Shown piece by piece: positions 16,471 to 24,764 of a DNA stretch of 64,000 bases. The notes under the pieces are model-generated. The model saw nothing but the letters and a program-made list of their open reading frames with translations, searched no databases and was not told the origin of the DNA. Position 1 is the first letter of the stretch. Every line of letters starts with the position of its first letter. The stretch is from JAJYKC01 sp035545735 (GTDB lineage Bacteria > Acidobacteriota > Terriglobia > Bryobacterales > Bryobacteraceae), in contig DASZXS010000005.1 of NCBI GenBank assembly GCA_035545735.1, positions 1 to 64,000 on the forward strand, read 5' to 3'. The translations under genes were made by a program, and so were the position numbers.

Positions 16471-17304
16471 ATGGCCATCAGAAAACGAGCGTCCGGGGAC
16501 CATTCGAGCCATGAACGCTGGCTGGTTTCCTATGCCGATTTCATCACGCTCCTGTTTGCGTTTTTTGTGGTGATGTTTGCCAGCTCACAGGCGGACAAAG
16601 CCAAGGCGAAGCAGGTCTCCGACTCCGTGAAGAAGGCATTTGACAAGAACGAAGTGAGCGCTTTGGTGGAGAATATCCTGGGCGGAGCCATGGATCAGAA
16701 AGGCAAAGGGAATGCCATGCACCGCGGGCCCGGCGGGGCAAAACAAGCCTCGGGGACCGAGGTAAACAAGGTAAACACAGCGCAGATCGCCGCTCTGCTA
16801 CCCTCGCTCGAAGCGCTCACCCGCGAACTGGCGCCGGAAATCCGGGCCGGAAAAATCGAAATCTCGCTCCAGCCGCGCGGGCTGGTGATCAGCTTTCAGC
16901 AGGCGGCGTTGTTTCCCTCCGGGGAGGCTGTGATCGCCGAGGCGAGTGTGCCGAGCGTAGGGAAGGTTGCGGCAGCGATCCATCGTCTTCCCAACCCGGT
17001 CCGTCTGGAGGGGCACACGGATTCCGTACCGATCCACAACTCCCGGTTTCGAAGCAACTGGGACCTTTCGGCGGCGCGCAGCATCGCTCTGCTGGAGTTG
17101 ATGGTAAACCGTTTTTCCATCCCCAATGAGCGGCTGTCGATCGCGGGTTATGCCGACAATGACCCGGCTGCCGACAACTCCACCGAGCAGGGACGTGCTC
17201 GCAACCGCAGAGTCGATGTCGTGATTCTGAGCGCCAGCGGCATTCAGGGCGAACCGAAGCGCGCGCCGGCGACGCAGGTAGCATTGCCGGCAAAGTCGAG
17301 ATAG
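16471..17304 (+). CDS. motB: Flagellar motor stator protein MotB
   Basis: MotB anchors the stator to peptidoglycan and carries the ion-binding aspartate. In the 277-residue product SYADFITLLFAFFVVMFA places that residue at Asp23 at the start of the single membrane helix. A plug/linker follows (about 40-110). The C-terminal OmpA-like domain has GHTDSVPI and the NWDLSAARS motif for peptidoglycan binding, ending near RARNRRVDVVI. It is cotranscribed with flbD and motA. A PIG-L deacetylase gene begins 15 bases after the stop, which may place it on the same transcript although its function appears unrelated. Confidence 0.94.
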   Translation: MAIRKRASGDHSSHERWLVSYADFITLLFAFFVVMFASSQADKAKAKQVSDSVKKAFDKNEVSALVENILGGAMDQKGKGNAMHRGPGGAKQASGTEVNKVNTAQIAALLPSLEALTRELAPEIRAGKIEISLQPRGLVISFQQAALFPSGEAVIAEASVPSVGKVAAAIHRLPNPVRLEGHTDSVPIHNSRFRSNWDLSAARSIALLELMVNRFSIPNERLSIAGYADNDPAADNSTEQGRARNRRVDVVILSASGIQGEPKRAPATQVALPAKSR

Positions 17305-17319
17305 CATGTCTGAAACATC

Positions 17320-18156
17320 ATGCCCTCCATCCGAATTCTTGCTCTTCTACCGGCCGCGATCCTTTTCTCCGCTTCCCTCGCCGCCGGCGAGGAGCCGCTT
17401 CAAATCGAAAAGCTGACCGGCAAAACAATATTGCTCTTCACTCCTCATCCGGATGACGATACGTTCTGCTGCGGGGGAACGCTCGCAAAACTGGCCCGGA
17501 GCGGCAATGATATCCAGATTTTTATCTACACCAATGACGACAAGGGCTCCTACGATCCGGAGATGACCAGCCAGAGGCTGGCGCGAATCCGGATGCACGA
17601 AGAAGAGGAGGCATCGCGGATTCTGGGGATCTCAAAGAGCAGCATCCACTGGCTGCAATTTGACGACGGCATGCTCGAATACGCGAATCCGCGCGATTTG
17701 GTGGAACAGGTGACGGGTATCATCCGGAAATACCGGCCGTTTGTGGTGCTGGCGCCCGATCCGGGCTCCGAGTATGTGCGGTGGCACAAAACCGACCACC
17801 GCATGGCGGCCAACAACACCATCGATGCGGTTCGCGCCGCGGAATTTCACCTTTACTTCCCGAATCAAATTCTGCATGACGGGCTAAAACCGTGGAAGAC
17901 GCCGCACGAAGTCTACTTCTACGTGACAAAACAGGATGCAAATTATTGGGTCAACATCGACGGCGAACTGGAGCGCAAGCTGGACGCGGCGGTAGCGCAC
18001 GTCAGCCAGTGGGAGCCGTCCCTCAGCCACTACCGGCCGGATTGGGATGGGGTCGTGCTGGAAAAGCTAAAACGGGAACTGCGCGGGCGCGCTCCGAAGA
18101 AGGACGGGCATTTCGTCGAGGCCTTTCGCGTAGCCGATGGCTTCAACCAGCAGTAG
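17320..18156 (+). CDS. Exported PIG-L/LmbE-family deacetylase
   Basis: PIG-L-family zinc hydrolases remove N-acetyl groups from sugars such as N-acetylglucosamine conjugates. The 278-residue product has a signal peptide (about 1-23), so it acts outside the cytoplasm, unlike MshB or BshB. HPDDD at 43-47 supplies the first zinc ligand and catalytic Asp, and WHKTDHRMAANN near 155 supplies the later His. The N-terminal Rossmann-like strand ILLFTPHPDDD is typical. It follows motB by 15 bases and its 3' end overlaps the convergent glycosyltransferase-9-like gene by 14 bases. Its substrate is not known; cell-wall or exogenous amino sugars are possible. Confidence 0.88.
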   Translation: MPSIRILALLPAAILFSASLAAGEEPLQIEKLTGKTILLFTPHPDDDTFCCGGTLAKLARSGNDIQIFIYTNDDKGSYDPEMTSQRLARIRMHEEEEASRILGISKSSIHWLQFDDGMLEYANPRDLVEQVTGIIRKYRPFVVLAPDPGSEYVRWHKTDHRMAANNTIDAVRAAEFHLYFPNQILHDGLKPWKTPHEVYFYVTKQDANYWVNIDGELERKLDAAVAHVSQWEPSLSHYRPDWDGVVLEKLKRELRGRAPKKDGHFVEAFRVADGFNQQ

Positions 18157-19360
18157 CAAAAAAATTGTCCAGCGCGGCTCGCGTCCGCTGCCAAACTTCG
18201 CCGGGATCGACCGGGTCGTCCGCGCGAATGACCGTGGACGCGGCGCGGCCGGTGGGACGCCAGCGCTGAAACATGCGCTCCGAGGCAAAGCCCGCGAAGA
18301 CGCTGACAAGCGGAACTCCCGCGGAGGCGGCGGCGTGGGCTCCCGCGGAATCGTAGCCGGCGTAGAACTTGCTTCGCGCGATGTGCGAGGCAAAGCCCGC
18401 GAAAGATCCGTCCCATACCTGAATACGCCCCGCATTGTCCCCGATGGCATATTCGACGCGCGCAGCTTCCTCGCCGCCCGCGCCCTTATCGACCAGGACC
18501 GTTCCTTTCCCAGCCAGGTAACCCAGCAGATCCCGCTCAAAATTTCCCGGAATTCGCTTCGAGGGATTTTCGCCGACGCCCAAGCTGACCGTAATGTCCG
18601 CCGCGAGCGAAATTTCGGGTGGGTGAGGGTTAAGAAACGAGCCGCATTCCTCAAGGCCGAAAGTAAGGCATGCCCAGCGGCGCGCGAGCGCTCCAATGCT
18701 GTCTCCGCCTGCGCCGCCCAGAGCGCGGCTTTCAAAAAAGAAATAGTTCTCTTCGGGACAGACCGGCAACAGGCCTAGCTGGGTGAGGCGCGAATCCGGG
18801 TCGATTACGACGCTCGCCGGACAACACAGGGCGTTGCGCAAATCGTCAAAAACGGCAAAGCGGCTTTCGAGCGAACCGTCGCGCCGGTAGGCTACCGGAA
18901 TATGAGAAATTTTCGAGCCGGCAAACAATTCCCAGCTCTTCCGCGGCCCGGCGAGCGCGATGCTCGCTTGAGGGAACTTGCGGCGGGCGGCATCGAGCAA
19001 GACGCTGGTGACCGCGATATCCGCGCCGAGAGTGACGCGCGAAAGCACGAAAACGCGGCGAATCGCCGCCGGATCGCCTTCGAAGATACGCGGTGCCCGG
19101 ATTCGCCGGTAGCGGTCGAGCAAATGCGGTGCATGAAGGCCGTCAATACGCCGGGCAATCACGTCGGAGAAAAGCCGCGCATAGGCATCGCAGAGCGCGG
19201 GCTCAAAACGGTCCGCCAAGCCTTCGGCCACCACGCGGAAAAGCAGATGGCTATGCGCGCCGGAGAGGAGCGGCGCGAGATGGCGCTCGCGCCAGGGCTT
19301 CCCCTCCAGACATGCCTCCAACAACGCGCGCGCGCACGCCTCAGGGGAGATACTTGCCAA
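18143..19360 (-). CDS. Glycosyltransferase family 9-like protein (heptosyltransferase fold)
   Basis: The 405-residue cytosolic protein has a poorly conserved N-terminal 100 residues, then FVLSRVTLGADIAVTSVLLDAARRKFPQ, the GT-B opening of ADP-heptose:LPS heptosyltransferase-like proteins. A late segment, YAGYDSAGAHAAASAGVPLVSVFAG, corresponds to the nucleotide-sugar-binding loop. TTG 19360 is the likely start. GGAG sits seven bases upstream within mtnP, and the gene overlaps the mtnP 3' end by 20 bases. The overlap implies translational coupling to a methionine-salvage enzyme, which makes no obvious metabolic sense. A degenerate GT9 or a non-catalytic relative remains possible because key catalytic residues are hard to place. 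Confidence 0.65.
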   Translation of the reverse strand: MASISPEACARALLEACLEGKPWRERHLAPLLSGAHSHLLFRVVAEGLADRFEPALCDAYARLFSDVIARRIDGLHAPHLLDRYRRIRAPRIFEGDPAAIRRVFVLSRVTLGADIAVTSVLLDAARRKFPQASIALAGPRKSWELFAGSKISHIPVAYRRDGSLESRFAVFDDLRNALCCPASVVIDPDSRLTQLGLLPVCPEENYFFFESRALGGAGGDSIGALARRWACLTFGLEECGSFLNPHPPEISLAADITVSLGVGENPSKRIPGNFERDLLGYLAGKGTVLVDKGAGGEEAARVEYAIGDNAGRIQVWDGSFAGFASHIARSKFYAGYDSAGAHAAASAGVPLVSVFAGFASERMFQRWRPTGRAASTVIRADDPVDPGEVWQRTRAALDNFFATAG

Positions 19361-20201
19361 CCAGCAGCTCCAGTTTCTTGCGCGTCGCGGGAGGCACGGT
19401 TTTCGGATCGGTGATGAGAGCGTGTTTCAGTGCCGACGCGCATTTGCAAGCGCGTCCATCCGGCATCGCGCTCACCGCGGCCCGCACCACCTTGGCGGCA
19501 TTCTCGGCGTTCTTTGTCAGGTTGGCGATGATGTCGGTCACTGTCACGGCATCGTGGTCCGGATGCCAGCAATCGTAGTCGGTAACCATCGCCACGGTGA
19601 CGTAGCAAAGCTCGGCTTCGCGCGCGAGCTTGGCCTCCTGAAGATTTGTCATCCCAATCACGTCCATGCCCCAGCTTCGATAGAGGTTGGATTCGGCCTT
19701 CGTCGAAAATGCCGGGCCTTCCATGCAGAGATAAGTTCCGCCGAGCTTGGCCGTCACGCCGCTGGCACCAGCCGCTTCTGAAACCACCCGAGCCAGATGC
19801 GGGCAGACCGGATCGGCGAAGCTGATGTGCGCCACCAGGCCCTCACCGAAAAAGGTGGAGACGCGGCCGCGCGTCCGGTCCACAAACTGATCGGGCAAGA
19901 CGAAATCAAGCGGGCGATGCTCTTCCTTGAGCGAGCCCACCGCGCTCAGCGAAATGATCCGCTCGACACCCAGCGATTTCATCCCCCAGATGTTGGCGCG
20001 AAAATTCAGCTCGGAGGGCGAGATGCGATGCCCGCGGCCATGGCGTGCCAGAAAAGCGACCGTTTTGCCGGCGAGGACGCCCACCGTGTACGGATCGGAG
20101 GGCGCGCCGAAGGGCGTCTCAATTGCTACATCTTCCTGAGCCTTAAATCCGGGCATCGAGTACAACCCGCTGCCGCCGATAATTCCAATGGTTGGTTTCA
20201 T
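19341..20201 (-). CDS. mtnP: S-methyl-5'-thioadenosine phosphorylase
   Basis: This enzyme cleaves 5'-methylthioadenosine with phosphate to adenine and methylthioribose-1-phosphate, recycling the by-product of polyamine and related synthesis. The 286-residue length and the motifs fit MTAP closely: IGIIGGSGLY at the start, ISLSAVGSLKEE, TYLCMEGPAFSTKAES, GMTNLQEAKLAREAELCY and VTDYDCWH. These hold the phosphate, ribose and purine contacts. No other mtn genes are adjacent. Upstream, after an 84-base gap with a hairpin, is meaB; downstream it overlaps a GT9-like gene. The product is cytosolic. Confidence 0.93.
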   Translation of the reverse strand: MKPTIGIIGGSGLYSMPGFKAQEDVAIETPFGAPSDPYTVGVLAGKTVAFLARHGRGHRISPSELNFRANIWGMKSLGVERIISLSAVGSLKEEHRPLDFVLPDQFVDRTRGRVSTFFGEGLVAHISFADPVCPHLARVVSEAAGASGVTAKLGGTYLCMEGPAFSTKAESNLYRSWGMDVIGMTNLQEAKLAREAELCYVTVAMVTDYDCWHPDHDAVTVTDIIANLTKNAENAAKVVRAAVSAMPDGRACKCASALKHALITDPKTVPPATRKKLELLVGKYLP

Positions 20202-20234
20202 TCCTGATTTGTTTCCGCCTGAACTGTTCCCGTG

Positions 20235-20254
20235 CGCATCCGTTCGCGGGTGCG
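20235..20254 (-). terminator. TTCG-loop hairpin after the acyl-CoA dehydrogenase-meaB operon
   Basis: CGCATCCG (20235-20242) pairs with CGGGTGCG (20247-20254) with one wobble around a TTCG loop. It lies about 30 bases past the meaB stop and before mtnP. No T run is seen on the minus strand, so termination is only suggested. Confidence 0.35.
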
Positions 20255-20285
20255 GACCGCAATGCCGAAGCGATCGATGGTAAGA

Positions 20286-21221
20286 TCAACCATTTTTTAC
20301 GCGCTGCAGCAGTTGACTCACGGCGGTGAAAGGATCGACACGCCGCGCCGCAACTTCACCCGCCGCCGATTCCAATTGTTCAACCGGACAGAATTCGAGC
20401 AGCCTCTCACGAACCATCTGGCGAAGGCGCATGGACCAGACTTCGGTCTCGCGGCGTTCATCTTGGCCGCGGGTTTCGAGAAAACGGCGCACCTGCTCCA
20501 GCGCCTCGGCAACACCCTTTCCTTCACTCGCCACGGTGTGAACGATAGGCGGCATCCACCCATCCGGACGTGCGGCCAAGCTGAGGTTCGCGCGAATTTC
20601 GAGTTCCAGACGGTCCGCGCCCGGCTGGTCCGATTTATTGATCACAAACACGTCGGCGATCTCCATGATACCGGCTTTAATTGCCTGGACATCGTCTCCC
20701 ATGCCGGGCATCAAAACCAGCACGGTGACCGCCGCGAGGCGCGCAATATCCACCTCCGCCTGCCCCACCCCAACCGTTTCGACCAGGATGACATCAAATC
20801 CGGCGGCATCGAGCAGGAGACACATTTCCGTTGCCGAACGCGCAAGTCCGCCGAGCCATCCGCGCGTCGCCATGGAGCGGATGAAGACTCCGGCGTCGGC
20901 GCAATGTTCCTGCATGCGGATACGGTCGCCCAGGATTGCGCCTCCGCTGAACGGGCTGCTCGGGTCGATGCCGAGGATCCCCACTCTCTGCGACGCGGCG
21001 CGGCACACGCGCGCAAATTCGCCGGCCAGCGTGCTTTTACCGGACCCGGGCGCGCCCGTGATTCCGATCACCGCGGCTTTCCCGGTATGAGGGAAAAGCT
21101 CTTTTAACAGATCGACCGATGCTGGAGCGCGGTTCTCGACGGCGGTGGCCGCGCGGGCGAGAGCACGCAGATCTCCCTCGCGGATTTGCCGCGCCCATAA
21201 CAGAGTGCCGGCCGGCGCCAC
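20286..21221 (-). CDS. meaB: MeaB/ArgK-type G3E GTPase, acyl-CoA mutase chaperone
   Basis: MeaB GTPases load and protect the cobalamin cofactor of methylmalonyl-CoA-type mutases. The 311-residue protein carries the P-loop GAPGSGKS at 57-64, the switch motif VETVGVGQAEVD, and NKSDQPGADR for guanine recognition. The start is GTG 21221, two bases after the acyl-CoA dehydrogenase stop, so the pair is cotranscribed. No mutase gene is in the window. The acyl-CoA dehydrogenase partner suggests branched-chain or propionate-linked acyl-CoA catabolism, with the mutase encoded elsewhere. Confidence 0.9.
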   Translation of the reverse strand: MAPAGTLLWARQIREGDLRALARAATAVENRAPASVDLLKELFPHTGKAAVIGITGAPGSGKSTLAGEFARVCRAASQRVGILGIDPSSPFSGGAILGDRIRMQEHCADAGVFIRSMATRGWLGGLARSATEMCLLLDAAGFDVILVETVGVGQAEVDIARLAAVTVLVLMPGMGDDVQAIKAGIMEIADVFVINKSDQPGADRLELEIRANLSLAARPDGWMPPIVHTVASEGKGVAEALEQVRRFLETRGQDERRETEVWSMRLRQMVRERLLEFCPVEQLESAAGEVAARRVDPFTAVSQLLQRVKNG

Positions 21222-21223
21222 CG

Positions 21224-22369
21224 CTAATTACTCTTCAATAGCTGGCGCGCGATCACGAGCCGCTGGATTTCACTGGTGCCTTCGCCGATGGTACAGAGCT
21301 TCACGTCACGGTAGAATTTTTCGACCGGATAGTCCTTGATGAAGCCGTAGCCTCCGTGAACCTGCAAAGCCTCACCGGCCACGTGCACCGCGGTTTCGGA
21401 AGCGAACAGTTTCGCCATGGCGGATTCTTTCGTAACGCGGTCGCCGCGATCCTTCATCCAGGCCGCGCGATAAGTGAGCAGGCGGGATGCCTCAATGCCC
21501 GTTGCCATATCGGCAAGTTTGTGCTGGATCGCTTGAAACTCCGAAATCGGACGTCCGAATTGTTTCCGGTGCTTGGAGTAGCGCAGCGCGGCTTCGTAGG
21601 CTCCTTGCGCGATGCCAACCGACAGCGCGGCGATGGAGATTCGGCCGCCGTCCAGGATACGCAGGCTATCGACAAAACCCTCGCCGGCTTTTCCCAACAG
21701 TTGGGCTTCGGGCACACGGCAATCGGTGAACAGCACTTCTCCGGTGGCGCTGGCGCGCATGCCCAGCTTGTTCTCTTTCTTTCCGACCTGGAATCCGGGC
21801 GTGTCCACCTCCAGAATAAACGCGGAAATTCCGTGCGAGGACGCCGAGCGATCGGTGACCGCCATGGCGACGCACACCTGGGCATACTGAGCGTTCGTGG
21901 TGAAGGTTTTTCCCCCATTGATGATCCACGAATCCTCTCGTTTGACTGCCGTGGTGCGCGTGCCCGCGGCGTCGGAGCCGGCTTCGGGCTCGGTCAGCGA
22001 CCAGCAGCCGATCCATTCGCCGGAGGCGAGTTTCGGCAAGTACCGTTCCCGCTGCCGCTGATTCCCTGCCAGGAAGATGTGGTTGGAGCAGAGCGAATTA
22101 TGGGCCGCGACGATCAGGCCGACCGACGGATCCACGCGCGCCAGTTCCTCCACAACGATCGCGTATTCGATGTATCCGAGACCGGCGCCGCCCAGATCTT
22201 CCGGGAAGATGACGCCGAGAAGGCCTAGGGCAGCCGCCTTCCGGATCGCGTCGAGCGGAAAGATCTGTCCTTCGTCCCATTCGAGTACATGAGGCAGCAG
22301 TTCGGCCTCCGCAAACTCGCGGACTGTCTTCCGGAGCTGGATCTGCTCCGGCGTATATGCGAATTCCAT
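21224..22369 (-). CDS. Acyl-CoA dehydrogenase (short/branched chain type)
   Basis: This flavoenzyme oxidises acyl-CoA to trans-2-enoyl-CoA and passes electrons to ETF in the cytosol. The 381-residue length and the motifs fit the family: WSLTEPEAGSDAAGT in the FAD/substrate region, FGRPISEFQAIQHKLADMA, and LQVHGGYGFIKDYPVEKFYRD near the C-terminus. CTIGEGTSEIQ places the catalytic Glu at position 363, as in short-chain and isobutyryl-type dehydrogenases. It is two bases upstream of meaB on the same strand, suggesting a valine, isoleucine or propionate-type route. Chain-length preference cannot be read directly. Confidence 0.92.
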   Translation of the reverse strand: MEFAYTPEQIQLRKTVREFAEAELLPHVLEWDEGQIFPLDAIRKAAALGLLGVIFPEDLGGAGLGYIEYAIVVEELARVDPSVGLIVAAHNSLCSNHIFLAGNQRQRERYLPKLASGEWIGCWSLTEPEAGSDAAGTRTTAVKREDSWIINGGKTFTTNAQYAQVCVAMAVTDRSASSHGISAFILEVDTPGFQVGKKENKLGMRASATGEVLFTDCRVPEAQLLGKAGEGFVDSLRILDGGRISIAALSVGIAQGAYEAALRYSKHRKQFGRPISEFQAIQHKLADMATGIEASRLLTYRAAWMKDRGDRVTKESAMAKLFASETAVHVAGEALQVHGGYGFIKDYPVEKFYRDVKLCTIGEGTSEIQRLVIARQLLKSN

Positions 22370-22393
22370 CCCATGTCCTTGTAGCCAGTCCGG

Positions 22394-23593
22394 TTAGACC
22401 AGCTCTTCGTGTTCCGCCGACCAGCGGATCGTCCGCCCCTGACGATAACTCTCCACCGTCATGCGGCAGGCAATGGCGACCCGGAAGCCAAGCTCGAACG
22501 GGCAATTCGGCTCCTTGCCGTCGCGCACGCAATCGATGAAGTTCTGCATGTGGGCGTTCGATGCGGAGCGGGTCGTGCCCACTATCTCCTTTTCGGACGG
22601 CTGATTGACCTTTTGCGGCGCATAGCGGACCTGCGATGCATGTGTAATGGTTCCGTCCGTGCCAAGCGCCGCTTCGCTGATTCCCGGCTCGTTGTTTCCG
22701 AAGCCGCTGTCCCAGCTCACCAGAATTTCTTCCGGCTGCTGAAGGCTCACGTTCATCGTGTCGGGGACTTCGCGTCCGTCTTTCCAGAGATAGACGCCTC
22801 CGGTCATCGTGGCCGCATTCGGAATCCGCAGGTTCAGCGCCTTGTACCAGAAGCAGAGCTGGTGACACATGTTTTCGTAGACATTGCCGCCTGAATAGTC
22901 CCAGAAAAACCGCCAGTTAATGTACCGGTTGGCGTCAAAGCGGTGAGGAGCCGCCTCGCCTTCAAACGACTTCCAGAGAATATTTTCCGGTGTCATATCC
23001 GGATAAACCGGACGCGACCATTGTGGTTTCCCATGCGGCGTGTTGCGGTACATCTGCATAGCGATGGCCGTGATCTTACCCATCGGGGCCGACGTGGCGA
23101 AGCGCCGCGCGTCCACCATTTGGCCCGAGGAACACCACTGATGGCCCACCTGAACCACTCGTTTACCGGCGTTTAGAAAAGCGGCTCGCATCCGCTTGGC
23201 ATGATCCACGTTGAAAGCCAGCGTCTTTTCCTGGTAGACGTGCTTGCCGGCCTCGATCGAATGCACGAAATGTTCGCAATGCAGATGCTGGGGCGTGGCG
23301 ATGAGGACCGCGTCGATGGACTTATCCTCCAGCATGCGGCGATGGTCCAGATAGGTCTTCGCATGGGGAGCGATCTGGCGAGCGGTCTCCAGACGGCGCG
23401 TGTAAATATCGCAGATCCCGGCGAATTCGACGCCGGGACATTCCACCGCCTGCCGCATCAACTCCGAACCGCGATCGCCGGCGCCGATGATGCCGAGACG
23501 CACTGTTTCGTTCGCGCCGAGCACTTTTTTCGGCACGGCGAGTGTGGTGGCAAGGCCGGTAACCGCGCCCAGAAATTGACGGCGGGAATCCAT
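22394..23593 (-). CDS. Tat-exported Gfo/Idh/MocA-family oxidoreductase
   Basis: The 399-residue protein is taken to start at ATG 23593; an ATG at 23641 is also in frame and would add 16 residues before the leader. DSRRQFLGAVTG is a twin-arginine motif with a leader ending near residue 28. VRLGIIGAGDRGSE is the Rossmann dinucleotide loop, and QEKTLAF holds the catalytic Lys (Lys123) where most relatives have EKP. Family members oxidise or reduce sugars and cyclitols with NAD(P), and exported ones with tightly bound cofactor may act as internal-redox glycosidases or reductases. It is 24 bases upstream of the acyl-CoA dehydrogenase gene but probably functionally separate, and is divergent from glcE. 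Confidence 0.87.
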   Translation of the reverse strand: MDSRRQFLGAVTGLATTLAVPKKVLGANETVRLGIIGAGDRGSELMRQAVECPGVEFAGICDIYTRRLETARQIAPHAKTYLDHRRMLEDKSIDAVLIATPQHLHCEHFVHSIEAGKHVYQEKTLAFNVDHAKRMRAAFLNAGKRVVQVGHQWCSSGQMVDARRFATSAPMGKITAIAMQMYRNTPHGKPQWSRPVYPDMTPENILWKSFEGEAAPHRFDANRYINWRFFWDYSGGNVYENMCHQLCFWYKALNLRIPNAATMTGGVYLWKDGREVPDTMNVSLQQPEEILVSWDSGFGNNEPGISEAALGTDGTITHASQVRYAPQKVNQPSEKEIVGTTRSASNAHMQNFIDCVRDGKEPNCPFELGFRVAIACRMTVESYRQGRTIRWSAEHEELV

Positions 23594-23648
23594 ATCTCTC
23601 AATGCGCCCTCGCGTGATTCATAATAAAAGATTCCCTTCATCTTAACA

Positions 23649-24764
23649 TTGGCCATCGAACCGAAATCCCCCGACGAACTTGCGTCCGCGCTGGCGGAAG
23701 CCGCGAACCAGCAGCGCAGCATCCGGCTGGTGGGCCGCGGGACCAAGGACGGAATGGGCGGGCCACTCGCGGCCGCCGGCGCCGAGATTACGACCCGCGC
23801 GCTCAACCGTCTGCTGAAATATGAACCGCGCGACCTCACCATCAGCGTTGAGGCTGGAATGCGCTGGAAGGACCTGAATGCGCTGCTGGAGCGCAACGGC
23901 CAGATGATTCCACTCGATCCGCCGTTCTCGGGCGAGGCCACCGTGGGGGGAGTCATCGCCACCAATTCGAGCGGCCCCCGCCGCCGGCTCTACGGCACGG
24001 CGCGCGATATGGTGATCGGAATGTCCTTCGCGACCCTGGAAGGGAAGGTAGTGGAGACCGGCGGCATGGTGGTGAAGAATGTCGCGGGGCTCGATATGGG
24101 CAAATTGATGATCGGGTCGTTTGGAACGCTGGCAGCGGTGACGTCGGTGAATTTCCGCGTCTACCCCCGGCCGCCGGCTACCCGGACATTTCGATGGAGC
24201 TTTTCCACGAGCGCCGCGGCTCTCATCCGGAGAGACTCGATCCTCCGCGGCGTGCTGCAGCCGATGGCAGTCGATTTGCGTAAGAGCGCGGATGGTTTTG
24301 TGTTGATGCTCGAAGCGGGAGGCAGTGCGGCGATCCTCGACCGGTATTCGCGCGAGTTGAGCGGCGCGGAAATTCTGGAAGAGCGCTCGGCCCAGGAGGC
24401 ATGGCGCGAAATGCGGCAATTTACGCCATTCTGGTTATTGAGGCACCCGGAAGGCGCCGTCGCGCGCGTCTCCACAGTTCTTTCGGAAGTAGGAAACGTG
24501 ATGGACAGCCTGCCGGCGCCCGCCATCGCGCGGGCCGGCAACGGGGTTTGTTACGGATATTTCACCGCTGCGGAGCAGGCATCGGAATGGTTTGCCGCGC
24601 ATCGCGAAGCGCGAGGCGTAATTGAGTACGCGCCGCGCGATTTCCGGGAACGCGGCGAACTGTGGTGGGGGCCGGGACAGGATTTTTCGATCATGCAGAA
24701 GATCAAGTCACTGTTCGACAGCGGGAACCTACTGAATCGTGGAAGGCTGTATGGCCGCCTCTGA
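23649..24764 (+). CDS. glcE: Glycolate oxidase FAD-binding subunit GlcE-like
   Basis: GlcE is one of two FAD-binding subunits of membrane-associated glycolate oxidase, which turns glycolate to glyoxylate and feeds electrons to the respiratory chain. The 371-residue product has the PCMH-type FAD-binding layout: IRLVGRGTKDGMGG, ISVEAGMRWKDLN, LDPPFSGEATVGGVIATNSSGPRRRLYGTARD and GGMVVKNVAGLDMGKLMIGSFGT. The apparent start is TTG 23649 with no clear ribosome binding site. Its 3' end overlaps glcF by 14 bases. The catalytic subunit glcD is absent on both sides, so it is either unlinked or these subunits serve another 2-hydroxyacid dehydrogenase. Confidence 0.85.
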   Translation: MAIEPKSPDELASALAEAANQQRSIRLVGRGTKDGMGGPLAAAGAEITTRALNRLLKYEPRDLTISVEAGMRWKDLNALLERNGQMIPLDPPFSGEATVGGVIATNSSGPRRRLYGTARDMVIGMSFATLEGKVVETGGMVVKNVAGLDMGKLMIGSFGTLAAVTSVNFRVYPRPPATRTFRWSFSTSAAALIRRDSILRGVLQPMAVDLRKSADGFVLMLEAGGSAAILDRYSRELSGAEILEERSAQEAWREMRQFTPFWLLRHPEGAVARVSTVLSEVGNVMDSLPAPAIARAGNGVCYGYFTAAEQASEWFAAHREARGVIEYAPRDFRERGELWWGPGQDFSIMQKIKSLFDSGNLLNRGRLYGRL

